Below are positions 53,082 to 63,414 of a DNA stretch of 64,000 bases, piece by piece. Origin of the DNA: Caballeronia arationis. GTDB lineage: Bacteria; Pseudomonadota; Gammaproteobacteria; Burkholderiales; Burkholderiaceae. The stretch lies in the NCBI RefSeq assembly GCF_001544975.2, contig NZ_FCOG02000025.1, positions 1 through 64,000 of the forward strand. The letters are read 5' to 3'. Below the pieces are notes generated by a model. The model was not told the DNA's origin, did no database searches, and worked only from the letters and a program-made list of their open reading frames with translations. The stretch's first letter is position 1. Every line of letters starts with the position of its first letter. The position numbers and the translations under genes were made by a program.

Positions 53082-54323
53082 TTACATCAGCTTCGAAGCC
53101 TGAGCCGACTTCGACGGGCGAGCAGCCGAAGCCGCCGCGCCTGGCGCGCCGTGTCCCGAGCCGGCGTTCTCCTGGATGATGCGGGCGATTTCCGCGTCCG
53201 CCTGATCGCCGTATTTGTCGAAGACATTCGTCTGGTAGACGGTGTTCGGCGCGGTGCCGAGCTGGCCGCCGCCCTCGTTCTTGATGGTCACGTCGGCATT
53301 CATCGAGAGGCCGATGCGCAGCGGATGCTGTTCCAGTTCCTTCGGATCGAGCGCGATCCGCACCGGCAGGCGTTGAACGACCTTGATCCAGTTGCCGGTG
53401 GCGTTTTGCGCGGGCAGCAGCGAGAACGCGGAGCCGGTGCCGGCCGAGAAGCCGATCACCTTGCCGTGATAGACGACGCTCGAGCCGTAGAGGTCGGCGG
53501 TCAGTTCGACCGGCTGGCCGATGCGCATGTGCTTCAGCTGCACTTCCTTGAAGTTGGCATCGACCCAGACGGCGTTGAGCGGCACGATCGCCATCAGCGG
53601 ATTGCCCGGCGACACGCGCTGGCCGACCTGCACCGAGCGCTTCGCGACATAGCCCGTGACCGGCGCCGGCAGCGTGTTGCGCGCGTAGTTGATATACGAA
53701 TCGCGGACTTTCGCGGCAGCGGCGAGCACGTTCGGGTGGCTCGCGATCGTCGTGTTCGACGTGAGCGAACGGTTCGACGCCAGTTCCTGCTGGGCGGAGT
53801 CGAGCGCGGCCTGGGCGCCGCGCACGGCGTCGCGGGCGTGCGAGATTTCTTCCTGCGACACGGCGCCCGTCTGCGCGACCGTCATGCGGCGGCGCAGGTC
53901 GTCCTGCGCGCGCGACAGGTCCGACTTGCGCAGCGCGACTTGCGCTTCGTACTGGTTGTCGTTGACGAACAGCGTGCGGACCTGGCGCACCGTCTGCGCG
54001 AGATTTGCCTCGGCCTGATCGAGCGCGACCTTGGAGTCGGCCGGATCGAGTGCGACGAGCGGGTCGCCGATCTTGACCGTCTGTGTGTCGTCGGCGTTCA
54101 CCGAGACGACCGTGCCGACCACTTGCGGCGTGATCTGCACGACGTTGCCGTTCACGTAGGCGTCGTCGGTCGCTTCATGGAAGCGCGCGACGAGGAAGTA
54201 GTACAGCCCGTACGCGACGGCCGCGATGATGATGACGAGCACGATCAGCGTCATCAGCGTGCGGCGCTTCGTGTTGTTCGTCTTCGGCGCCGGTGCGGCG
54301 GCGGTTTGTTGAGGGTCGCTCAT
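53082..54323 (-). CDS. emrA: HlyD family efflux periplasmic adaptor (EmrA-like)
   Basis: A 413-residue membrane fusion protein: a single N-terminal helix (about residues 25-46), a lipoyl/beta-barrel start (DDAYVNGNVVQITPQVVGTV), a long coiled-coil hairpin (about 85-205), the second lipoyl half (APVTGYVAKRSVQVGQRV) and a beta-barrel. The C-terminus is Ala/Ser-rich and variable. It links EmrB to the outer-membrane factor. A GGAG site precedes the ATG. Confidence 0.92.
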   Translation of the reverse strand: MSDPQQTAAAPAPKTNNTKRRTLMTLIVLVIIIAAVAYGLYYFLVARFHEATDDAYVNGNVVQITPQVVGTVVSVNADDTQTVKIGDPLVALDPADSKVALDQAEANLAQTVRQVRTLFVNDNQYEAQVALRKSDLSRAQDDLRRRMTVAQTGAVSQEEISHARDAVRGAQAALDSAQQELASNRSLTSNTTIASHPNVLAAAAKVRDSYINYARNTLPAPVTGYVAKRSVQVGQRVSPGNPLMAIVPLNAVWVDANFKEVQLKHMRIGQPVELTADLYGSSVVYHGKVIGFSAGTGSAFSLLPAQNATGNWIKVVQRLPVRIALDPKELEQHPLRIGLSMNADVTIKNEGGGQLGTAPNTVYQTNVFDKYGDQADAEIARIIQENAGSGHGAPGAAASAARPSKSAQASKLM

Positions 54324-54381
54324 GGATGGCTCCGTTCTTTATGCTGTTCGGTGATGCGATGTTCTTTGGTCTGCCGCGGGT

Positions 54382-55896
54382 TTACTTGGCAGGCGCGGCG
54401 TTCGCCGCCTGCGTCTGGCCGCTGCCGTCGATGGCGAAATTCGTGCCCGTCGCATCGAAGCCGCCGCCGAGCGCCTTGATGAGGCCGATTTGCAGGTCGC
54501 GGCGCCTCATCTTCAGGTTCGTCACGGTCTGCTCGTTCGCGAGACGGTTTTCGTCGGCGGAGAGCACCTGCAACTGCGGCGACAGGCCTGCCTTGTAGCG
54601 GATCACGGCGAGGTCGTAGGCATGCGTCGCGGCATCGAGCGCGCGTTCGGCGTCGCCCATCTGGCGATCGAGCGAGCGGATCGCGGCCACCTGCGTCGCG
54701 ACGTCGTTCAGCGCGTTGATGAGCGTCTGGTTGTAGTTCGCGATGTCGAGGTCGAAATCGGCGTAGCGGCCCTTCAGTTGCGAGCGCAGATAGCCGGCGT
54801 CGAAAATCGGCAGGTGGATGGCCGGGCCCGCCTGGATCTGACGGCTGCTGGCGGTCAGGAATTTGCTCCAGCCGAACGCATCGAAGCCGAACGCGGCCGC
54901 GAGATTGATGTCCGGGAAGAACTCGGCCTTCGCTTCCTTCACGTTTTGCGTCGCGGCTTCGACCTGCCAGCGCGCGGCGACGATGTCCGGGCGGCGCGAC
55001 ACGAGGTCGGCGGGCACGTTGTCCGGCAACGAGATGACGATCTGCGGATTCACGACCGGCTTGGCAATCTGCAGTCCGCGATCCGGCCCCTTGCCGAGCA
55101 GCGCGCCCAGCTGGTAGCGCACGGTCGTGATCTGGCCGTCGAGTTCGGTCAGGTTCGACTGGCTCGTCGCGATATTGCCCTCGGCCGTGCGGCGTTCGAC
55201 GTTGGTGTCGAGGCCCGCCGTGACGCGCCCGTTCGTGATGCGTCCGACGTTGTCGCGGTTGGCGATCTCGCGCTGGGCGACGTCGCGCAGCGCGTAGAGC
55301 AGCGCGAGCTGGTTATAGGTGCGCGCCACCGACGCGGCGAGCGTCACGCGCGCCTGCTGCATGTCGGCCTCGGCGGATTTTTCCTGCGACACCGCCATGT
55401 TCAGGCGCGCGCGGTTCTTGCCCCAAAGGTCGAGCTCCCAGGTCGCGCTGACGAGCGCGTTGTTCTCGCTGTACCACGTGCCGCCGTAGGGCGGCGGGAA
55501 GAGGGCGTTGGCCGAATAGAGCTCGCGGGTCCACGAATACTGGCCGGTCACCTTCGGATAGAGACTCGAACGCGAACTCTCGATATACGACGACGCCTTT
55601 CCAATCCGCGCCTGCGCCTGGGCAATCGAGGGGCTGCCGGCGAGCGCCTCGTCGATCAGTTGCGGCAATTGCGGATCGCCGAACTGCGTCGCCCAGTCGA
55701 ACGACGGCCACTGGCCGCCTTGCGCGGGCAGGCTTTGCGTGCTTTCGAGCGATTCAGGCGCGGTGAGCTGCTTGTCGCTGCTGATACCGGAGTAATTTGC
55801 ACAGCCGGCGAGCGCGAGCGCCGCGACCGCCACGGCAAGCGCGCCACGCGAAGCGCAGGGCGCGGACGAGGAGATGCGTTTCATCGCTCGGCTCAT
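54382..55896 (-). CDS. Outer-membrane efflux channel lipoprotein (NodT/OprM family)
   Basis: About 504 residues from the MSRAMKRISSS start; 55884 and 55944 are alternative starts. The signal ends in a lipobox LAGC. Two TolC-like repeats follow (SLYPKVTGQYSW, LDLWGKNRARLNMAVSQEKSAEADMQQAR in the first; RPDIVAARWQVEAATQNVKEAKAEFFPDINLAAAFGF in the second). It forms the trimeric outer-membrane duct of the efflux system. It comes 63 bp after the marR stop on the same strand if the 55896 start is used. Confidence 0.9.
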   Translation of the reverse strand: MSRAMKRISSSAPCASRGALAVAVAALALAGCANYSGISSDKQLTAPESLESTQSLPAQGGQWPSFDWATQFGDPQLPQLIDEALAGSPSIAQAQARIGKASSYIESSRSSLYPKVTGQYSWTRELYSANALFPPPYGGTWYSENNALVSATWELDLWGKNRARLNMAVSQEKSAEADMQQARVTLAASVARTYNQLALLYALRDVAQREIANRDNVGRITNGRVTAGLDTNVERRTAEGNIATSQSNLTELDGQITTVRYQLGALLGKGPDRGLQIAKPVVNPQIVISLPDNVPADLVSRRPDIVAARWQVEAATQNVKEAKAEFFPDINLAAAFGFDAFGWSKFLTASSRQIQAGPAIHLPIFDAGYLRSQLKGRYADFDLDIANYNQTLINALNDVATQVAAIRSLDRQMGDAERALDAATHAYDLAVIRYKAGLSPQLQVLSADENRLANEQTVTNLKMRRRDLQIGLIKALGGGFDATGTNFAIDGSGQTQAANAAPAK

Positions 55897-55959
55897 ACGG
55901 TTTGACGGATGGTGGACATTGCAATCAATTTCTTTCAGATTCATGACGAAAGTTTGTTG

Positions 55960-56484
55960 TCAGCGCAATGGTGAGCCGGCGGTTTTGTCGGCCGCGGCGC
56001 TCGCGAGCGCGGTGCAGCTCGGATCGCAGGAATTGGCGAGAATGCGTCGCAGCAGGCTCTTCAGGAAGCCGACTTCTTCGGGCGAGAAGCCCATCAAAAG
56101 CTTGTCGAGCACGCGCGTGAAGATTGCGGGAATCTTCTCGGCGAGCGCGTAGCCTTCGGGCGTGAGCGCGAGCCGGACGACGCGGCGGTCCTCGTCGCTG
56201 CGCACGCGCGACAGGAGGTCGCGCTTTTCCAGCCGGTCGATGAGCCGCGTGACGGCGCTCGCATCGATGCCGTATTCGCGGGCGAGATCGGCGGCCGTCA
56301 GGCTTTTTCCGGCGGCGAGCATGAACACCATGCTCGCCTGCGTGCTGGTGATGCCGAGTTCGGCGGAAGTGTGCTGGTTGACCATGTTCCACATGGTCGA
56401 TCGCACGCGGCTGACCAGATAGCCGACGCTTTCGCCAAGCTGATACTCACCGATGGGTGACGGGAGAGTGGGCGCGTCGCTCAT
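55960..56484 (-). CDS. MarR family transcriptional regulator
   Basis: A 174-residue winged-helix repressor (STQASMVFMLAAGKSLTAADLAREYGIDASAVTRLIDRLEKRDLLSR, then DRRVVRLALTPEG, about residues 47-115). It is first in the operon with the efflux genes and probably represses them, with relief by pump substrates such as phenolics. A sigma-70 promoter and a TAGTTGACTA dyad lie just upstream, consistent with autoregulation. Confidence 0.92.
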   Translation of the reverse strand: MSDAPTLPSPIGEYQLGESVGYLVSRVRSTMWNMVNQHTSAELGITSTQASMVFMLAAGKSLTAADLAREYGIDASAVTRLIDRLEKRDLLSRVRSDEDRRVVRLALTPEGYALAEKIPAIFTRVLDKLLMGFSPEEVGFLKSLLRRILANSCDPSCTALASAAADKTAGSPLR

Positions 56485-56504
56485 GGATTCTCATGCGGTT
56501 GCAA

Positions 56505-56549
56505 TAGTTGACTAGGCAGGATTATAGGTGTGGTCCTTTGACGCGGCAA
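56505..56549 (-). promoter_or_regulatory. Promoter and operator of the marR-efflux operon
   Basis: On the minus strand TTGCCG (56544-56549), a 17-bp spacer and TATAAT (56521-56526). The dyad TAGTTGACTA (56505-56514) sits at the predicted start point, 20 bp before the marR ATG, a good place for MarR autorepression. Confidence 0.7.
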
Positions 56550-56854
56550 GCAGTTTATGAGAACGCTTAAAAGTGCGCTCCGGGCCGCCCGACAAGCTTT
56601 TCGTAAGATTTCGGCCGGTGTGCGGATAGACTGCCGCGCGGCTCGGATTCCGGGTTATGTCCTATTGTCAAAAGCGCTCGAAGGCAGACACATCCGCGTG
56701 CTATAATTTTGGGTTCCCATTGCGCCAATGATCGATTCAGACGACGAGCGATTCAGACCTCGAGCTGCCGATCCGGGCCATTCAGCCGATCCCTGTTAGA
56801 GAGATCGCTTGGGCTGAGCAGGCTCGCACCACGGCGCCCAACTGCAGATATCCT
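56550..56854. other. Intergenic region between marR and typA promoters
   Basis: Besides the marR promoter at its left edge, it carries an extended -10 (TGCTATAAT at 56699-56707) for typA and then about 145 nt of typA leader without clear ribosome site. No gene is seen. Confidence 0.5.
56699..56707 (+). promoter_or_regulatory. Extended -10 promoter of typA
   Basis: TGC followed by a consensus TATAAT (56702-56707), an extended -10 element that can work without a good -35. Confidence 0.55.
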
Positions 56855-58681
56855 ATGACTCGCGCCCTTCGCAACATCGCCATCATTGCCCACGTCGACC
56901 ACGGCAAGACTACGCTCGTCGACCAACTGCTTCGCCAGTCGGGCACGTTCCGAGAAAACCAGCAGATCGCCGAGCGCGTCATGGACTCGAACGACATCGA
57001 AAAGGAACGTGGCATCACGATTCTTGCGAAGAACTGCGCGGTCGAATACGAAGGCACGCACATCAACATCGTCGACACGCCCGGACACGCGGACTTCGGC
57101 GGTGAAGTGGAGCGCGTGCTGTCGATGGTCGACTCGGTGCTCCTGCTCGTCGACGCCGTCGAAGGCCCGATGCCGCAGACGCGCTTCGTCACGAAGAAGG
57201 CGCTCGCGCTCGGCCTCAAGCCGATCGTCGTGATCAACAAGGTGGACCGTCCGGGCGCGCGTATCGACTGGGTGATCAACCAGACCTTCGATCTCTTCGA
57301 CAAGCTGGGCGCAACCGAAGAGCAACTCGACTTCCCGATCGTCTACGCGTCGGGCCTGAACGGCTACGCCAGCCTCGACCCGGAAACGCGCGACGGCAAC
57401 ATGCGCCCCCTCTTCGAAGCCATTCTGGAACACGTGCCGGTCCGCCCGGCCGACCCGGATGCGCCGCTGCAGCTTCAGATCACGTCGCTCGACTATTCGA
57501 CGTATGTTGGCCGGATCGGCGTGGGCCGTGTGGCACGCGGCCGCATCAAGCCCGGCATGGCGGTCGCCGTGCGCTCGGGCCCGGATGGCGCGATCATCAA
57601 CCGCAAGATCAACCAGGTGCTGTCGTTCCGCGGCCTCGAACGCGTGCAGGTGGAAGAAGCGCAGGCGGGCGACATCGTGCTGATCAACGGCATCGATGAA
57701 ATCGGCATCGGCGTCACCATTTGCGCGCCGGAAGCACCGGAAGCGCTGCCGATGATCACCGTCGACGAACCGACGCTCACGATGAACTTCCTCGTGAACT
57801 CGTCGCCGCTCGCGGGCCGCGAAGGCAAGTTCGTGACGAGCCGCCAGATTCGCGACCGTCTGATGAAGGAACTGAACCACAACGTGGCGCTGCGCGTGAA
57901 GGAAACCGGCGACGAAACCACGTTCGAAGTGGCGGGCCGGGGCGAGTTGCACCTGACGATTCTCGTCGAGAACATGCGCCGCGAAGGCTATGAACTCGCG
58001 GTGTCGCGTCCGCGCGTGGTGATGCAGGAAATCGACGGCGTGAAGCACGAGCCGTACGAAAACCTGACCGTCGACATGGAAGACGGCCACCAGGGCGGCG
58101 TGATGGAAGAACTCGGCCGCCGCAAGGGCGAAATGCTCGACATGGCGTCGGACGGACGCGGCCGCACGCGTCTCGAATACCGCATTTCGGCGCGTGGCCT
58201 GATCGGCTTCCAGAGCGAGTTCCTGACGCTCACGCGCGGCACGGGCCTGATGAGCCACACGTTCGATTCGTACGCGCCCGTCAAGGAAGGCGCGGTCGGC
58301 GAGCGCCGGAACGGCGTGCTGATTTCGCAGGACGACGGCGCCGCCGTCGCCTATGCGCTGTGGAAGCTGCAGGACCGCGGCCGCATGTTCGTGTCGCCGG
58401 GCGATGCGCTGTATGAAGGCATGATCATCGGCATCCACAGCCGCGACAACGACCTCGTCGTGAACCCGATCAAGGGCAAGCAGCTGACCAACGTGCGCTC
58501 GTCGGGCACCGACGAAGCCGTGCGCCTCGTGCCGCCGATCCAGATGTCGCTGGAATACGCGGTCGAATTCATCGACGAGGACGAACTCGTCGAAGTGACG
58601 CCGCAGTCGATTCGCCTGCGCAAGCGCCACCTGAAGGAACACGAGCGCCGCCGCGCGAGCCGCGAAGGCGCCGTCGACTGA
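56855..58681 (+). CDS. typA: Ribosome-associated GTPase TypA/BipA
   Basis: A 608-residue translational GTPase. G1 [10 protein letters not shown] (about residues 12-21), G2 ERGITI, G3 [12 protein letters not shown]4 NKVDRPGAR, then EF-G-like domains III and V and the TypA-specific C-terminal domain ([22 protein letters not shown]). It binds the 70S ribosome and aids assembly and stress growth. A terminator follows 27 bp after the stop. Confidence 0.96.
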   Translation: MTRALRNIAIIAHVDHGKTTLVDQLLRQSGTFRENQQIAERVMDSNDIEKERGITILAKNCAVEYEGTHINIVDTPGHADFGGEVERVLSMVDSVLLLVDAVEGPMPQTRFVTKKALALGLKPIVVINKVDRPGARIDWVINQTFDLFDKLGATEEQLDFPIVYASGLNGYASLDPETRDGNMRPLFEAILEHVPVRPADPDAPLQLQITSLDYSTYVGRIGVGRVARGRIKPGMAVAVRSGPDGAIINRKINQVLSFRGLERVQVEEAQAGDIVLINGIDEIGIGVTICAPEAPEALPMITVDEPTLTMNFLVNSSPLAGREGKFVTSRQIRDRLMKELNHNVALRVKETGDETTFEVAGRGELHLTILVENMRREGYELAVSRPRVVMQEIDGVKHEPYENLTVDMEDGHQGGVMEELGRRKGEMLDMASDGRGRTRLEYRISARGLIGFQSEFLTLTRGTGLMSHTFDSYAPVKEGAVGERRNGVLISQDDGAAVAYALWKLQDRGRMFVSPGDALYEGMIIGIHSRDNDLVVNPIKGKQLTNVRSSGTDEAVRLVPPIQMSLEYAVEFIDEDELVEVTPQSIRLRKRHLKEHERRRASREGAVD

Positions 58682-58707
58682 GCCTGACGCCTGGTATATC
58701 TCCAGCG

Positions 58708-58732
58708 AAAGCCGCCTTCGGGCGGCTTTTTC
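58708..58732 (+). terminator. Terminator of typA
   Basis: AAAGCCGCC/GGCGGCTTT stem with a TTCG tetraloop and a T5 tail. Confidence 0.92.
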
Positions 58733-59023
58733 TTTATCCGCCAGATGTTGCGGCCGAGGTTCCGCTCATTGTTCCGCGTGATGCAAAGGGCACTTGCTTT
58801 ATGCACCGAACGGCCCCAGATGCCCGTTGTGACGAGCTGCCGGGCTGCGACCATCGGCTATGTCGACTATGTGTTCTGTGCTATGCTAGCCCGATGTGTT
58901 GCCGATTTTTAGGTCCTTCCAAGCAGACTTGATTCGCGCAATCCGCTAAACGGTCAGGCCGTGTTGCGGAAGGTTTCTTAACCCGCTATTTCTCGAGAAA
59001 CTCGAAGAAAGGTGAGCGTAAAA
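58733..59023 (+). promoter_or_regulatory. Upstream region and candidate promoter of odhA
   Basis: About 290 bp without a gene. A TGCTATGCT extended -10-like element (58879-58887) is the best promoter candidate. An AAAGGTGAG ribosome site lies at its end (59008-59016). No strong dyad is seen. Confidence 0.4.
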
Positions 59024-61882
59024 ATGATGAAGCAATTCCAGTCGAACTCTTATCTGTTCGGCGGCAATGCTCCGTACGTCGAAGAGTTGTACGAAGCTTA
59101 TCTGGATAATCCCGCGTCCGTTCCGGATACCTGGCGTGATTATTTCGACGCGTTGCAGAACGTGCCCGCCTCCGACGGCACGGCTCACAACGACGTGGCC
59201 CATGGCCCGATCGTCGAATCGTTTGCACAGCGCGCGAAGGCCAATGCCTTCATCCCGCGTGAAGCTGCAGGCGACCTGGCCACCGCGCGCAAGCAAGTCT
59301 ACGTTCAATCCCTGATCGGCGCGTACCGGTTCCTCGGCTCGCAATGGGCGAATCTCGATCCGCTCAAGCGCCGTGAACGTCCGCATATCCCCGAGCTCGA
59401 ACCTGCGTTCTACGACTTCACCGAAGCCGACATGGACCAGACGTTCCATGCCCAGAACCTGTACTTCGGCTTCGAGCAGGCGTCGCTGCGCGAGATCGTC
59501 AAGGCGCTGCGCGACACGTACTGCGGCACGATCGGCGCCGAGTTCATGTACATCAGCGACCCGGAACAGAAGCGCTGGTGGAAGGAAAAGCTCGAATCGA
59601 TCCGTTCGACGCCGAATTTCACGCCCGAAAAGAAGAAGCATATCCTGAACCGCCTGACGGCCTCCGAAGGCCTCGAGCGCTTCCTGCACACCAAGTACGT
59701 CGGCCAGAAGCGCTTCTCGCTGGAAGGCGGCGAAAGCTTCATCGCGTCGATGGACGAAGTCGTGCGTCACGCGGGCAAGAACGGCGTCCAGGAAATCGTG
59801 ATCGGCATGGCCCACCGCGGTCGCCTGAACGTGCTCGTGAACACGCTCGGCAAGATGCCGGCGGACCTTTTCGCCGAATTCGAAGGCAAGCACGTCGATG
59901 ACCTGCCGGCCGGCGACGTGAAATACCACAAGGGCTTCTCATCGGACGTGTCGACGGACGGCGGCCCGGTTCACCTGTCGCTCGCGTTCAATCCGTCGCA
60001 CCTCGAAATCGTCAACCCGGTGGTCGAAGGGTCGGCGAAGGCGCGCATGGACCGTCGCGGCGACGAAAACGGCATGCAGGTGCTGCCGGTGCAGATCCAC
60101 GGCGACGCGGCGTTCGCGGGCCAGGGCGTCGTGATGGAAACGCTGAACCTCGCGCAGACGCGCGGCTACGGCACGCACGGCACGCTCCACATCGTCATCA
60201 ACAACCAGATCGGCTTCACGACGTCGGACCCGCGCGACTCGCGCTCGACGCTGTATTGCTCGGACGTGGTCAAGATGATCGAGGCGCCGGTGCTGCACGT
60301 GAACGGCGACGATCCCGAAGCGGTCGTGCTCGCCACGCAGCTCGCCATCGACTTCCGGATGCAGTTCCACAAGGATGTCGTGATCGACATCATCTGCTTC
60401 CGCAAGCTCGGCCACAACGAGCAGGACACGCCGGCCGTCACGCAGCCGCTGATGTACAAGACGATCGCGAAGCACCCTGGCACCCGCGCGCTGTACGCGG
60501 AAAAGCTCGTGCAGCAGGGCGTGATCACGGCTGAAGACGCCGACAACTACGTCAAGGCGTATCGTCAGGCGATGGACGAAGGCCATCACACCATCGATCC
60601 GGTGCTCTCGAACTACAAGAGCAAGTACGCGGTGGACTGGGTGCCGTTCCTGAACCGCAAGTGGACCGACGCCGCCGATACGGCCGTGCCGCTCGCGGAA
60701 CTCAAGCGCCTCGCCGAACGTATCACGACGATCCCCGATAACTTCAAGGTGCATCCGCTCGTCGAGCGCGTGATCAACGATCGTCGCGCGATGGGCCGTG
60801 GCGAATCGAAGCTCGACTGGGGCATGGGCGAGCATCTGGCGTTCGCGTCGCTGGTCGCTTCGGGCTACGCCGTGCGCCTGACGGGTCAGGACTCGGGCCG
60901 CGGCACGTTCACGCACCGCCACGCCGTCCTGCACGATCAGAACCGCGAGCGCTGGAACGACGGCACGTATATCCCGCTGCAGAACATCGCCGAAGGTCAG
61001 GCGAAGTTCTCGGTGATCGACTCGGTGCTGTCGGAAGAAGCGGTGCTCGGCTTCGAGTACGGCTATTCGACCGCTGAGCCGAACACGTTCGTCGCATGGG
61101 AAGCGCAGTTCGGCGACTTCGTGAACGGCGCGCAGGTCGTGATCGACCAGTTCATCTCGTCGGGCGAAGTGAAGTGGGGCCGCGTCTCGGGTCTCACGAT
61201 GCTCTTGCCGCATGGCTACGAAGGCCAGGGTCCGGAGCACTCGTCGGCGCGTATCGAGCGCTTCCTGCAACTGTGCGCGGATCACAACATGCAAGTGGTC
61301 CAGCCGACCACGCCGGCGCAGATCTTCCACCTGCTACGCCGCCAGATGATCCGCTTGTTCAGGAAGCCGCTCATCATCGCGACGCCGAAGTCGCTCTTGC
61401 GTCACAAGGAAGCGGTGTCGGATCTGTCGGATCTGTCGAAGGGTTCGTTCCAGCCGGTGATCGGCGAAGTCGACGAAGCCATCGAGCCGAAGAAGGTCAA
61501 GCGCGTCGTGGTCTGCTCGGGCCGCGTGTACTACGACCTGGTCGCGCATCGCCGCGAAGCGAAGTCGAACGACGTTGCCATCGTGCGTATCGAGCAGCTT
61601 TATCCGTTCGCTCACAAGCAGTTCGACGCGGAGCTCAAGAAGTACGAAAACGCGACCGAAGTAGTCTGGGTGCAGGACGAGCCGCAGAATCAGGGCGCCT
61701 GGTTCTACATCGAGCATCACCTGCGCGACGGCATGAAGGAAGGTCAGAAGCTGGCATACAGCGGACGTCCGGCTTCGGCATCGCCGGCTGTCGGCTACTA
61801 CGCGAAGCACTACGAGCAGCAGAAGGCGCTGGTCGAAGGTGCATTCGGCCGCCTGAAGGGCGCGCAGACGATCGCGAAGTAA
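59024..61882 (+). CDS. odhA: 2-oxoglutarate dehydrogenase E1 component
   Basis: A 952-residue thiamine-diphosphate enzyme. The N-terminal segment YLFGGNAPYVEELYEAYLDNPASVP is the E2-interacting helix typical of OdhA. The TPP region includes EIVIGMAHRGRLNVLVN and KLGHNEQDTPAVTQPLMYK, and the C-terminal transketolase-like half includes GFEYGYSTAEPNTFVAWEAQFGDF. It decarboxylates 2-oxoglutarate in the TCA cycle and transfers succinyl to E2. The ATG at 59024 (MMKQFQS) is preferred over the upstream GTG at 59012, because the ribosome site then has normal spacing. Also called sucA. Confidence 0.96.
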   Translation: MMKQFQSNSYLFGGNAPYVEELYEAYLDNPASVPDTWRDYFDALQNVPASDGTAHNDVAHGPIVESFAQRAKANAFIPREAAGDLATARKQVYVQSLIGAYRFLGSQWANLDPLKRRERPHIPELEPAFYDFTEADMDQTFHAQNLYFGFEQASLREIVKALRDTYCGTIGAEFMYISDPEQKRWWKEKLESIRSTPNFTPEKKKHILNRLTASEGLERFLHTKYVGQKRFSLEGGESFIASMDEVVRHAGKNGVQEIVIGMAHRGRLNVLVNTLGKMPADLFAEFEGKHVDDLPAGDVKYHKGFSSDVSTDGGPVHLSLAFNPSHLEIVNPVVEGSAKARMDRRGDENGMQVLPVQIHGDAAFAGQGVVMETLNLAQTRGYGTHGTLHIVINNQIGFTTSDPRDSRSTLYCSDVVKMIEAPVLHVNGDDPEAVVLATQLAIDFRMQFHKDVVIDIICFRKLGHNEQDTPAVTQPLMYKTIAKHPGTRALYAEKLVQQGVITAEDADNYVKAYRQAMDEGHHTIDPVLSNYKSKYAVDWVPFLNRKWTDAADTAVPLAELKRLAERITTIPDNFKVHPLVERVINDRRAMGRGESKLDWGMGEHLAFASLVASGYAVRLTGQDSGRGTFTHRHAVLHDQNRERWNDGTYIPLQNIAEGQAKFSVIDSVLSEEAVLGFEYGYSTAEPNTFVAWEAQFGDFVNGAQVVIDQFISSGEVKWGRVSGLTMLLPHGYEGQGPEHSSARIERFLQLCADHNMQVVQPTTPAQIFHLLRRQMIRLFRKPLIIATPKSLLRHKEAVSDLSDLSKGSFQPVIGEVDEAIEPKKVKRVVVCSGRVYYDLVAHRREAKSNDVAIVRIEQLYPFAHKQFDAELKKYENATEVVWVQDEPQNQGAWFYIEHHLRDGMKEGQKLAYSGRPASASPAVGYYAKHYEQQKALVEGAFGRLKGAQTIAK

Positions 61883-61890
61883 AGGCGCAA

Positions 61891-61927
61891 AGAACCGGGC
61901 AAGCCTGAAGCAGGCGGGTCCGGTTCT
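61891..61927 (+). other. Hairpin in the odhA-odhB gap
   Basis: AGAACCGG (61891-61898) pairs with CCGGTTCT (61920-61927), with an inner GCCTG/CAGGC stem. There is no T-tract, so it is more likely an mRNA stabiliser or processing site than a terminator. Confidence 0.55.
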
Positions 61928-62020
61928 CCCGTATGGCCGTGTCGCGGCGCTCGCAACCGTTCGATGCGCGCACCGGCCGCCGGGTTCGTACTCACAAGAC
62001 ACGTATTAGGACAATTCAGA

Positions 62021-63340
<1,320 letters not shown>

Positions 63341-63360
63341 AAAAAACACTCAAGGACGCA

Positions 63361-63389
63361 CGGCGCGCGGGAGGGGCTCACGCGCGCCG
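63361..63389 (+). other. Hairpin in the odhB-lpd gap
   Basis: CGGCGCGCG (63361-63369) and CGCGCGCCG (63381-63389) form a perfect 9-bp GC stem with an 11-base loop, 25 bp before the lpd start. No T-tract follows. Confidence 0.55.
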
Positions 63390-63414
63390 CGACGCCAACA
63401 AGAGAAGGAAAGTC

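Noticed and set aside
51498-54479. A 993-codon plus-strand open frame across the efflux genes
   Set aside because: It is antisense to emrB and emrA and made almost only of Arg, Asp, Glu, His and Gln; it has no ribosome site or homology.
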